Positions 1 through 6,106 are shown, counted from the first letter of the stretch. The stretch: 12,278 nucleotides of DNA from Syntrophomonas sp. UBA4807 (GCA_002402575.1 DHGD01000093.1:1-12278), one strand, 5' to 3'. The notes: generated from the letters alone by a model not told the origin. Made by a program: numbers and translations.

Positions 1-1
1 A

Positions 2-64
2 GAAGCTGTTGCGGTTAAGATTCCCGTAAAAGCTGCTGCCAAGAAGAAAGCTAGAAAGAAATAG
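2..64 (+). CDS. C-terminal end of an unidentified basic protein (5' partial)
   Basis: The frame starting at base 2 is open to a TAG stop at 62-64 and gives the last 20 residues of a protein. The tail is rich in lysine and alanine and ends KKKARKK. Such tails occur on nucleic-acid-binding proteins (some HU-type or histone-like proteins) and on some phasin-like proteins, so the family cannot be decided from this fragment. A strong intrinsic terminator follows 7 bases after the stop, which supports this as the true gene end and frame. The start and most of the gene lie outside the window. Confidence 0.6.
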   Translation, partial: EAVAVKIPVKAAAKKKARKK

Positions 65-70
65 CAATAT

Positions 71-105
71 AAAAAAAGAGGTATACCAGGTATACCTCTT
101 TTTTT
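71..105. terminator. Symmetrical intrinsic terminator, possibly bidirectional
   Basis: An almost perfect inverted repeat runs from the A7 tract at 71-77 through GAGGTATACC and its complement GGTATACCTC to the T7 tract ending at 105. As it has A7 on one side and T7 on the other, it reads as a terminator in both directions. On the plus strand it ends the upstream gene. On the minus strand it would stop transcripts arriving from rnpB. The central loop would open wider in RNA than the single unpaired base shown. Confidence 0.8.
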
Positions 106-110
106 ATGCG

Positions 111-479
111 GTGTGCCCGGCGGGGGCGCGCAGTCTGACGGGTGAAAGTCCCTGGAGCGGGTTGATAGCGCCAGGCACATAGCCTGGCAAAAGGGTATTC
201 TCAGCGACGAGAAGTCACCCCGCGGGTACAGGTTGAGGAAGCCCCGGAGGCAAAATCTCGGTCTGCCGAATAGAAATCACATCGGGAAGTGCCAGCTGGC
301 TAAAGTTGCCTGCGGACGGCCTTATCCAACGAGAGATTCAGACGTTTCGGACACCTCAGCTTGGTGGAATGTTATTTCGCGAAGTATTGCGTAAATTTGG
401 AAGGCCGCATACCGCAAGGCACGTACGGTGCTGCGGGAAACGGTTCAACTAATGGGCCGCCTCCGGCCCGTTACCAAAT
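111..479 (+). mobile_element. ORF-less group II intron, class C-like (3' end approximate)
   Basis: The 5' end GTGTGCCCGGCGGGGGCG, followed by CAGTCTGACGGGTGAAAGTC, is the typical start and early domain I of bacterial group II introns, and resembles what I recall of the Oceanobacillus iheyensis class C intron. Further domain-I-like matches are AGCGCCAGGCA (168-178), GGCAAAATCTCGGTCTGCCG (249-268) and GAAATCACATCGGGAAGTG (273-291). Domain V is at about 401-432: GGCCGCATACC, a GCAA loop, then GGCACGTACGGTG. A GC-rich hairpin at 450-472 could be domain VI. No reverse transcriptase is encoded; only about 100 bases lie between the domain-I-like part and domain V. The start lies 6 bases after a terminator T-tract, the usual insertion site for class C introns. 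The exact 3' end (about 474-479) is unclear. It may be a mobilisable ORF-less intron or a decayed copy. Confidence 0.8.
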
Positions 480-502
480 TGTCGGTTTGGAAAGAATTGA
501 AG

Positions 503-839
503 CGGCAAGCAAATCTGTAAGCGGAGTTCTGTATTCGATAGTCATCTATCTGGGATGCCAGTTGCCTGACACCTCTAGCGACCTAACCCGGGAACGAGGC
601 GGGCAACCTCATGGTTCCTCTATTCGGTCTTGCTCCAGGTGGGGTTTACCGAGCCGTTTAGTCGCCTAAACGCTGGTGAGCTCTTACCTCGCCTTTCCAC
701 CCTTACCCCGCTAGCGGGGTGGTCTGTTTCTGTGGCACTAGCCTTGGGGTCGCCCCCACTGGACGTTATCCAGCACCTTGCCCTGCGGAGCTCCGACTTT
801 CCTCAGGAAAAAACCTGCGACTATCTGATTTACTTGCCG
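503..839 (-). ncRNA. rnpB: RNase P RNA (type A-like)
   Basis: This is the catalytic RNA of ribonuclease P, which matures the 5' ends of tRNAs. On the minus strand the conserved blocks appear in order: GAGGAAAGTC (795-804), GGATAACGTCCAGTGGGGGC, GTGCCACAGAAA (727-738), GGTAAGGGTGGAAAGGCGAG, GAGCTCACCAGC, CGGTAAACCCCACC, GGAGCAAGACC, GGTTAGGTCGCTAGAGG and the 3' block ATACAGAACTCCGCTTACAG (515-534). The ends are set by a 13-bp P1 helix pairing 827-839 with 503-515 (one G-U pair). At about 337 nt it is slightly short for the class. It lies tail-to-tail with the group II intron, with no U-tract right after its 3' end. Confidence 0.95.
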
Positions 840-863
840 AACGTATCAATTCATGCAGTGTTT

Positions 864-892
864 ATTATAATTAATAGAATCATAGTTGTAAA
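864..892 (-). promoter_or_regulatory. Promoter of rnpB
   Basis: On the minus strand TTTACA (892-887) and TATAAT (869-864) are separated by exactly 17 bases, matching 11 of 12 positions of the sigma-A consensus. Transcription would begin near 857, leaving a leader of roughly 18 nt before the mature RNase P RNA 5' end at about 839. Confidence 0.8.
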
Positions 893-1017
893 GCGGCGTG
901 AAATAATGGCTATCCATAAAAATTATGACGCCGGGGGAGGAATAAAGTAATTTTTAGAGAATATATAACCTAGCGAAAGCAGGGAGTGACGTAGAAGATC
1001 AGAAATCTTCAAGTTCC
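893..1017. other. AT-rich intergenic stretch with one imperfect hairpin, no assigned function
   Basis: Between the rnpB promoter and the next gene no recognised riboswitch or gene is seen. CGGCGT (894-899) pairs with ACGCCG (928-933), and ATAAT (903-907) with ATTAT (922-926), forming an imperfect hairpin. A second small hairpin is GAAGAT/ATCTTC at about 994-1010. A 14-codon reading frame starting at 906 is not convincing as a gene. The stretch may hold an unrecognised leader or regulatory sites. Confidence 0.35.
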
Positions 1018-1049
1018 TTGTTTTACCTGTGCTAGAATTATAATATACT
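1018..1049 (+). promoter_or_regulatory. Probable promoter of the small membrane protein gene
   Basis: A TATAAT box (1039-1044) overlaps a TATACT (1044-1049), and TTGTTTTAC starts at 1018. The spacing is not ideal: 15 bases from TTGTTT to TATAAT, or 17 from TTTTAC to TATACT. A TGCTAGAAT extended -10-like element at 1030-1038 is another option. The AT-rich context and position 30-60 bases upstream of the start codon favour a promoter here, but the exact elements are uncertain. Confidence 0.45.
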
Positions 1050-1079
1050 AACTACAGAGATAAAGGGGGGTGAAGAAAG

Positions 1080-1400
1080 ATGTTGTTGTTTGGATCGGAA
1101 CATGCAGCTGCCGGGGGTTTTTACAATGGTCCGCTATTTACCATTTTGGTAATCATTTTAACAGTGTGGATCTTTCTTAAATTCTGTGGCTGGGCCAAGA
1201 AGCAGACGCTATCAGCAGGCGCCAAAAAGGGTATTTTTATACTCACCGCCGTGGGTGCAGTCGCTTTTAACGTATTGTATTCAATGGGGAATGCGGCGTT
1301 CAAGCAGGGCGAGGGATTGGGTATGGCTACCATCGCAGTAGTTTCGGCGTTGGTATGGGTGTTCATTTTCTCCTATGCCCTGATGTCAGAGACAAAATAA
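1080..1400 (+). CDS. Small three-helix membrane protein, unknown function
   Basis: A protein of 106 residues starts at an ATG 9 bases after a strong ribosome site (AAAGGGGGGTG, 1062-1072). Three hydrophobic segments are visible: about residues 17-37 (FTILVIILTVWIFLKF), 49-69 (GIFILTAVGAVAFNVLYSM) and 81-102 (GMATIAVVSALVWVFIFSYAL). The short loop KKQTLSAGAKK between helices 1 and 2 is strongly basic, which by the positive-inside rule suggests it faces the cytoplasm. There is no cleavable signal peptide, catalytic motif or metal-binding motif that I recognise. The gene is monocistronic, with its own promoter region and terminator. I do not recognise the family. Clean gene borders and a strong ribosome site make it a likely real gene. 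Confidence 0.75.
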   Translation: MLLFGSEHAAAGGFYNGPLFTILVIILTVWIFLKFCGWAKKQTLSAGAKKGIFILTAVGAVAFNVLYSMGNAAFKQGEGLGMATIAVVSALVWVFIFSYALMSETK

Positions 1401-1413
1401 GTTGCTAGTGTCC

Positions 1414-1438
1414 AAGGCGGCTGCAAGCCGCCTTTTTT
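1414..1438 (+). terminator. Intrinsic terminator of the small membrane protein gene
   Basis: The 9-bp stem AAGGCGGCT/AGCCGCCTT with a 3-base loop is followed by a T tract to 1438. It begins 13 bases after the stop codon at 1400. Confidence 0.9.
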
Positions 1439-1474
1439 GTTGATAATAGCCCAAAACTGGGACGGTGGAAATAG

Positions 1475-3292
1475 ATGGATGAACTGATTAAGATAAGTGT
1501 GGCTCGAGATGGCCTACCCACGGACTCAATCTGGGCGTATGCAGAACAGAGCCTGTGGGAGGCTCTGGCAGCCAATGGCCTGGTATCATCCGCGGCTTGC
1601 GCCGGGCAAAAAGTATGCGGCAAGTGCAAACTCAAGGTCAGGGGTGCGCTTCAGCCGCCTGACGACGCGGAGCGTTATCTGCTCTTGCCTGAAGAGGTTA
1701 AGGCAGGGATAAGACTGGCCTGTCATATCCCGGTAGGGCCAGGCTTGGAGGTTTGTCTGGAGGATATGCCGCTTGCGTCCTCCGGCTTTGCTATAGCAAA
1801 TACCATATCTCTTGATGAAGCCATGATATTGCATAGGAAGGTTTATCTTCCTGGTTTCGACCCCCGCCATGCAGTTTCTATACAAGAACGGTTGCAGCGG
1901 GCAGTACCCGATTTGAAGCTGCAATTGAGCGCCACGGAGCTAAATGAATTGTACCGCTTGGACCGGGCTGACCGGCCTGTACTGGAACTGAATGCCCTGG
2001 TGGATGAGCAGCAACGTCTCATATATGCGGGAAAAGCCCGGCAGAAAATCTACGCAGCAGCGTTGGATATAGGCACCACCAGTCTGGTAGGTATGCTGGT
2101 CGATCTGGAAAGCAATCAAACCGTGGCCACAGCCACTATGCCTAACATGCAGCGCATTTACGGAGATGATATTATCTCCCGGCTGCATTATGTCATGAGC
2201 CATGAAGACGGCCTGCACACTCTGCAGCAGGTCGTAATTAACAATATTAACACCATACTGGCCAAGCTCGCAAACACCTGCGGCAGTCAGACTGACAGGG
2301 TTTACCGGGTAGTTGCGGTGGGCAACCCGGTTATGACACACTTGTTGCTGGGATTGAATCCAGCCGGTTTGGCGCAAGCCCCCTTCTGCGGGATCATAAC
2401 CGCTGACTACCGCTGCGGCGCTGCCGGGCTTGGCCTTATGGTTCACCCTGAGGCTGAATTGGAGGTACCGCCCCAAGCCGGCGGTTTTGTCGGGGCCGAT
2501 GCCCTGTCGGGGTTACTCACTTTGAAGGAACCTGTCGTACGGCCTTATATGTTTATAGATATCGGAACCAACAGCGAGGTTATATTGGCCTCGGCAGAGG
2601 GTCTGTGGGCTGCGTCGGCCGCTGCCGGGCCGGCCTTTGAAGGGGCTGGCGTGCGCTGCGGAATGAAGGCCGCTAGTGGCGCCATCGATCATTTTGAATG
2701 GCAAGACGACCGCCTGAGCTATCATGTACTGGGAAAAGCCAGCCCGCGCGGCATGTGCGGTTCGGCCCTGATAGACCTGCTAGCTTGCCTTTTGGAAAAA
2801 GGACTGCTATCAGCTGCCGGCAACCTGCTGGAAAGCGAAACGGGGCTGGCATCAAGACAGGGTGATCAAGGCAGGGAATTAATTGTAGTGCCCTCCCGGG
2901 AAGCATTTCAGGGTATTCCGGTGGTGTTAAGCCAGGAAGATCTGCGCCGCTTGCAATTGGCTAAAGGGGCGGTGCGTGCCGCCACTGAGATATTGCTGCG
3001 GGAAAGCGGGATCAAGACCCAATCTCTTAAAGCAGTATACCTGGCAGGGGGCTTCGGTAGTTACCTTAATGCTGACAATGCTATAAAGATCGGTCTTTTA
3101 CCCCAGGTTAGGGCGGATATTGTTAAAAATATCGGCCATGCTGCCGTGAGAGGCGCAGCCGCTTACCTGTTAAGCGCCCGGGCGCGGCACAAATTGGAAG
3201 ATCTCCGCCAGACGGTGCAAACCATCGCACTTTCTGAACACCCTGATTTCCAGCCGCAATTCCTGCGCCACATGAATTTTAATGTCGGATGA
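1475..3292 (+). CDS. RACo-like ASKHA protein with N-terminal [2Fe-2S] ferredoxin domain (DUF4445 type)
   Basis: The protein has 605 residues. Residues 1-95 form a plant-type [2Fe-2S] ferredoxin domain with ligands C42, C48, C51 and C83 (CAGQKVCGKC, then LACHIPV). From about residue 192 an actin/Hsp70-like (ASKHA) ATPase fold is visible: phosphate-loop motif DIGTTS (198-203), GNPVMTHLLLG (283-293), GGFVGADALSG (336-346), a second DIGTNSE (362-368), AAGPAFEGAGVRCGM (383-397), RGMCGSALID and LAGGFGSYLN near the C-terminus. This layout is that of reductive activators of corrinoid proteins (RACo, RamA-related), which use ATP to return Co(II) to Co(I) in methyltransferase systems. No corrinoid protein or methyltransferase gene is present here, so the substrate is unknown. 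The ribosome site (GGACGGTGG, 1461-1469) is modest. The gene seems to stand alone between a terminator and the next promoter. Confidence 0.85.
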   Translation: MDELIKISVARDGLPTDSIWAYAEQSLWEALAANGLVSSAACAGQKVCGKCKLKVRGALQPPDDAERYLLLPEEVKAGIRLACHIPVGPGLEVCLEDMPLASSGFAIANTISLDEAMILHRKVYLPGFDPRHAVSIQERLQRAVPDLKLQLSATELNELYRLDRADRPVLELNALVDEQQRLIYAGKARQKIYAAALDIGTTSLVGMLVDLESNQTVATATMPNMQRIYGDDIISRLHYVMSHEDGLHTLQQVVINNINTILAKLANTCGSQTDRVYRVVAVGNPVMTHLLLGLNPAGLAQAPFCGIITADYRCGAAGLGLMVHPEAELEVPPQAGGFVGADALSGLLTLKEPVVRPYMFIDIGTNSEVILASAEGLWAASAAAGPAFEGAGVRCGMKAASGAIDHFEWQDDRLSYHVLGKASPRGMCGSALIDLLACLLEKGLLSAAGNLLESETGLASRQGDQGRELIVVPSREAFQGIPVVLSQEDLRRLQLAKGAVRAATEILLRESGIKTQSLKAVYLAGGFGSYLNADNAIKIGLLPQVRADIVKNIGHAAVRGAAAYLLSARARHKLEDLRQTVQTIALSEHPDFQPQFLRHMNFNVG

Positions 3293-3348
3293 CGATACCT
3301 GAGTTGCGGTGTAGGCAATTCGCCAGCTAAGGTCTAATACCGCTGCAG

Positions 3349-3377
3349 TTGTCTCGCAGCACTTGTAAAGGTATACT
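3349..3377 (+). promoter_or_regulatory. Probable promoter of the antiporter-ridA-ylbF operon
   Basis: TTGTCT (3349-3354) and TATACT (3372-3377) are 17 bases apart, matching 9 of 12 sigma-A consensus positions. Transcription would start near 3384, giving a leader of about 75 nt that can form two hairpins (3386-3408 and 3421-3436) before the ribosome site. Confidence 0.6.
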
Positions 3378-3460
3378 GAATTAGAGACCGCTCCGAGAGG
3401 GGAAGGTCACTTTGGCGTTGCGCACCTTGGGGTGCGTCATTGTGCGAAAAGGAGCCAATA

Positions 3461-4474
3461 ATGAACGACATTGCGATTTTGTTAATCAGTCTGGGCATTA
3501 TATTAGCCGGGGCAGAAATATTCGTCAATGGGGTTGAGTGGCTGGGACATAAGCTCAACCTCTCGGAGGGCGCGGTAGGCAGTGTGTTGGCCGCTGTTGG
3601 CACCGCGTTGCCGGAAACCATTATTCCGGTTATTGCCATCTTATTTGGCAATGGAGGCGGTACCGGGCACGAAATTGGCATTGGGGCTATTCTGGGAGCG
3701 CCTTTAATGCTCTCCACCCTGGCTATGTTCGTTACCGGAGCAGCGGTGGTGATATTTAGAGGCAGACGCATTCATGGACTCAAGGTTCGCGCTGATTTTT
3801 CCAGTATGTCTAGGGACCTTGGTTTCTTCCTGGTGGTATTTATGCTGGCCTTGGGTTGCGGCTTGATACCGGAGAGTCTGAGATTCATCAAAGTACTGGT
3901 GGCCTTGCTGCTGGTAGGGGGATACGGCTGGTATGTGGTAACTATGGTCAGTCAGGAGCGGGATATCGAGTCAGACGACCAACTGCCGGCCTGCTATTTT
4001 GCCAGGAAACACTGCCCGCCCTCTCTAGCAGTGGTTCTTATTCAGGTGCTTTTTGCCCTGGTGTTGATTGTGTTGGGAGCCAATATGTTTGTTAATTCGA
4101 TAACCGAACTGGCCTTGCTTTATGCGGTGCCGGCCTTTGTACTCTCCATCATCATAGCCCCCATAGCCACCGAATTGCCGGAAAAATTCAACAGTATTAT
4201 CTGGGTCTCCAGGGAGAAAGACACTCTGGCCCTGGGTAATATTACCGGGGCGATGGTTTTTCAGGGCTCGGTCATACCGGCCTTGGGCATAGCCTTGACT
4301 GAATGGAGGCTTACCGGAGGCGCTTTGCTATCGGGAGCTCTGGCCATTTTATCTTCGGCCTTTCTGCTCTGGCAACTGCGGCGCAATGCCTATATAAGCG
4401 GAATTTCACTGCTTTTCAGCGGGCTGTTTTATGTGCTCTTTATTACCGCCGTTTTTCAGGGATGGATCCGTTAA
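3461..4474 (+). CDS. CaCA-family Na+/Ca2+ or cation exchanger, membrane protein
   Basis: The 337-residue integral membrane protein carries the two inverted alpha repeats of the Ca2+:cation antiporter superfamily. In alpha-1, after the helix LAGAEIFVNGVEWLGHKL, comes GTALPETIIPV (47-57), close to the canonical GTSLPE motif with its ion-binding glutamate (E52), then IGIGAILGAPLML. In alpha-2 the matching segments are VLGANMFVNSITELA, APIATELPEKFNSI (233-246, with E241) and LGNITGAMVFQGSVIPALG. About ten hydrophobic segments can be counted. It probably exchanges Ca2+ or another cation against Na+ or H+; specificity cannot be read from sequence. The start is the ATG with a good ribosome site (AAAAGGAG, 3447-3454); a TTG further upstream has none. 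It is first in an apparent operon with ridA, 12 bases downstream, and ylbF. Confidence 0.85.
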   Translation: MNDIAILLISLGIILAGAEIFVNGVEWLGHKLNLSEGAVGSVLAAVGTALPETIIPVIAILFGNGGGTGHEIGIGAILGAPLMLSTLAMFVTGAAVVIFRGRRIHGLKVRADFSSMSRDLGFFLVVFMLALGCGLIPESLRFIKVLVALLLVGGYGWYVVTMVSQERDIESDDQLPACYFARKHCPPSLAVVLIQVLFALVLIVLGANMFVNSITELALLYAVPAFVLSIIIAPIATELPEKFNSIIWVSREKDTLALGNITGAMVFQGSVIPALGIALTEWRLTGGALLSGALAILSSAFLLWQLRRNAYISGISLLFSGLFYVLFITAVFQGWIR

Positions 4475-4486
4475 GGAGGATTATGA

Positions 4487-4945
4487 GTGGATATTGAGAC
4501 GCGTTTACTCGAGGCAGGCATTGTCCTGCCGGAAATCAGCCCCACTCTAGCGGCATATCTACCCGCCGTAAAAAGCGGCCAGCTGCTTTTCATATCTGGA
4601 CAATTGCCAGTCAAAGAGGGGATTTTGGCCTATCAAGGCAAAGTGGGCCGGGAGCTCAATCTGGAGGAAGGCCAGGCAGCCTGCAAACTTGCGGCCGTCA
4701 ATTGCCTGGCGGTCTTGAAAAAGCATCTTAACAACTGGGCAGACCTGGTGCAGGTGGTCAAACTGACCGGCTATATCAATTGTGAGCCTGATTTTGCCGC
4801 CCAACCCCAGGTATTGAACGGGGCCTCGCAATTGCTGGAGAGCGTATTCGGAGCGCGGGGAAGACATGCCCGGGCTGCGGTTGGGGTCAATGCTCTTCCC
4901 CTGGGCGCACCCTGCGAAGTGGAGATGGTGGTCGAAGTCCGCTAA
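4487..4945 (+). CDS. RidA/YjgF-family protein (enamine/imine deaminase-like)
   Basis: This 152-residue protein belongs to the RidA/YER057c/UK114 family; the longer form of about 150 residues is a common subgroup. Family members hydrolyse reactive enamine/imine intermediates made by PLP enzymes, or have related roles. Visible features are LLFISGQLPVKEG (33-45), the central helix AACKLAAVNCLAVLKKHL (64-81), VQVVKLTGYIN (88-98) and the C-terminal motif RAAVGVNALPLGAPCEVE. R129 and E144 stand 15 residues apart, the spacing of the substrate-carboxylate-binding Arg and catalytic-region Glu of E. coli RidA, which supports an active site of the deaminase type. Translation starts at GTG 4487, 7 bases after AAGGAGG (4473-4479), which overlaps the upstream stop codon, so expression is probably coupled to the antiporter gene. 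Confidence 0.88.
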   Translation: MDIETRLLEAGIVLPEISPTLAAYLPAVKSGQLLFISGQLPVKEGILAYQGKVGRELNLEEGQAACKLAAVNCLAVLKKHLNNWADLVQVVKLTGYINCEPDFAAQPQVLNGASQLLESVFGARGRHARAAVGVNALPLGAPCEVEMVVEVR

Positions 4946-4997
4946 ATGTATGACAGTCGGACTGCCTGCAAATAATTTAAGAAGGAAGTGTTTCTCA

Positions 4998-5345
4998 ATG
5001 GCTCTAAGCAATCCTCATGATAAAGCCCATGAGCTGGCTCGCTCCATTAAAGAAAGCCCTGCTTTCCAGCGCTATCTGGCTGCTAAACGGGTGGTGGATC
5101 AAAATCCGGCATACAAAGATAAGATACTCCGGGTGCGCGGCAGACAAATGGAACTGAATCGCGCCCACATTCTGGGTCAAGAACTCCCGGCGGACTTGAT
5201 GAGCGAACTGTCCCAACAGTTGGCGGAAGTGCGGCAATATGCGGAGATTAATGATTTTTTCGATGCGGAAAGCCACTTTATCAACTTGTTTCAGGATATA
5301 CAGAGTATAATTCAAAACGCTCTGGACGCCGACCTGAAAGATTGA
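4998..5345 (+). CDS. YlbF/YmcA-family protein
   Basis: This 115-residue, largely helical and soluble protein has the pattern of the YlbF/YmcA (Com_YlbF) family: HDKAHELARSIKESPAFQRY near the N-terminus, AKRVVDQNPAYKDKI, a charged helix with RGRQMELNRAHILGQELP, and a C-terminal DAESHFINLFQDIQSII segment. In Bacillus subtilis YlbF and YmcA form a complex with YaaT that affects RNase Y action, competence and sporulation; many Clostridia have one or a few paralogues. The start is the ATG at 4998, about 10 bases after GAAGGAAG (4981-4988). An earlier in-frame ATG lies inside ridA and lacks a ribosome site. It is 52 bases downstream of ridA and is the last gene before a terminator. The role in this organism is unknown. 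Confidence 0.82.
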   Translation: MALSNPHDKAHELARSIKESPAFQRYLAAKRVVDQNPAYKDKILRVRGRQMELNRAHILGQELPADLMSELSQQLAEVRQYAEINDFFDAESHFINLFQDIQSIIQNALDADLKD

Positions 5346-5373
5346 GCGGCCTGGATATAAGTAAACTATCTGG

Positions 5374-5403
5374 AAAGGCAGGGTCAACCAACCCTGCTTT
5401 TTT
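5374..5403 (+). terminator. Intrinsic terminator of the antiporter-ridA-ylbF operon
   Basis: GCAGGGT (5378-5384) and ACCCTGC (5391-5397) form a 7-bp stem with a 6-base loop, followed by T6. The AAAG before the stem pairs with the first Ts. It ends 29 bases after the ylbF stop. Confidence 0.9.
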
Positions 5404-5472
5404 ATGACAAGCTTTCCAGTAGCCTTATTATTGCCTTTAGGTATACAATATTATTTCGCGCCAGGTGTTTAC

Positions 5473-5540
5473 AAACCGGGCCAAATGGTTTCACAATTAA
5501 CCCAGCTAATGCTTTTGGCAGGCATTAGGCCAGGGTTTTT
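5473..5540 (+). promoter_or_regulatory. Possible attenuator/structured leader before the transhydrogenase operon
   Basis: Hairpin 1 is AAACC (5473-5477)/GGTTT (5487-5491) with a 9-base loop. Hairpin 2 is CTAATGC (5506-5512)/GCATTAG (5522-5528) with a 9-base loop, extended by AACCC (5499-5503)/GGGTT (5533-5537) and followed by a T5 tract (5536-5540). Hairpin 2 looks like an intrinsic terminator placed just before the ribosome site of the next gene. The loops are complementary: GCCAAA (5480-5485) against TTTGGC (5514-5519). No clear promoter was found upstream. A weak alternative is TTTACA (5468-5473) with CACAAT (5492-5497) at 18 bases, in which case the hairpins would instead overlap the promoter. 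No known riboswitch class was recognised. Confidence 0.4.
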
Positions 5541-5563
5541 CATTAATAAGGGGGTAGATAGAA

Positions 5564-6106
5564 GTGGCATGTAACCTTCAAACACGCTTGGAGGCAGCTC
5601 TAGATAGCGATACAGTAGATATCAGCCTTATCAGGGAGGTTCTGGATTATTACCGCCATCAGGCCGGAAGCCTGATAACGGTTTTACAGGAAACTCAGGC
5701 TATATATGGATATCTCCCCATGAAGGCTCTGTTGGTAATAGCTCGGGAACTGAAGTTAAAGCCATCCAAAGTATACGGCGCGGCCACCTTCTACACCCAA
5801 TTCCGTCTCCAGCCGGTGGGCAAGCATCTCATTCTGTTATGCCAGGGAACCGCCTGCCATGTCAACGGGGCGGATCGGGTCGCTATCGCCTTGTGTGAGG
5901 AATTGAAGATCAATATCGGCGAAACCACGGCTGACGGGGTTTTTACCCTGGATACCGCAGCCTGCCTGGGTTGCTGCAGCCTGGCGCCGGTTATGATGAT
6001 TGACGGGCAGGCCTATGGCCCTTTGACACCTGACAAAGCCCGGGCAGTGATCAGAAAGATTTACAGCACCACAACAGCGGCGGCCGGGAAAGGAGAAACA
6101 ACATGA
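5564..6106 (+). CDS. stnC: NuoE-like [2Fe-2S] subunit of Stn-type transhydrogenase
   Basis: The protein has 180 residues, the usual size of the NuoE/HndA/HydC thioredoxin-like ferredoxin family. An N-terminal helical domain (QETQAIYGYLP, residues 42-52, and VYGAATFYTQF, 70-80) precedes the thioredoxin-like fold. The [2Fe-2S] ligands are C93 and C98 (CQGTACHV), then C134 and C138 (CLGCCSLAP); C137 is an extra cysteine where alanine is common. It would relay or store electrons next to the FMN/NADH-binding subunit encoded downstream. The start is GTG 5564, 9 bases after AAGGGGG (5549-5554 region). The stop overlaps the next start by 4 bases (ATGA), showing translational coupling. NuoE-like proteins serve Complex I, bifurcating hydrogenases, formate dehydrogenases and Stn; the gene two places downstream decides for Stn here. 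The subunit letter is from memory. Confidence 0.85.
   Translation: MACNLQTRLEAALDSDTVDISLIREVLDYYRHQAGSLITVLQETQAIYGYLPMKALLVIARELKLKPSKVYGAATFYTQFRLQPVGKHLILLCQGTACHVNGADRVAIALCEELKINIGETTADGVFTLDTAACLGCCSLAPVMMIDGQAYGPLTPDKARAVIRKIYSTTTAAAGKGETT

Noticed and set aside
361..950. Two open frames of 102 and 106 codons on the plus strand
   Set aside because: They lie across the group II intron and antisense to rnpB and its promoter, lack ribosome sites, and have no recognisable protein features.
906..950. A 14-codon frame starting at ATG 906
   Set aside because: It has no clear ribosome site or promoter and sits inside a hairpin region; too short to support.
3331..3389. Possible structured RNA (GGTCT/AGACC closing stem with an internal GCTGC/GCAGC hairpin)
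   Set aside because: The stretch contains a good -35/-10 pair (3349-3377), so most of it would be promoter DNA and not transcribed; no known riboswitch core was recognised.
3440..3460. Upstream TTG start for the antiporter gene
   Set aside because: It has no ribosome site, while ATG 3461 has AAAAGGAG at proper spacing.
4866..4997. Upstream in-frame ATG for the ylbF gene
   Set aside because: It overlaps ridA out of frame and has no ribosome site; the family match begins at ATG 4998.
5479..5496. Rex redox-repressor site before the transhydrogenase operon
   Set aside because: Only one half-site (TTCACAA) is present; the other half does not match.
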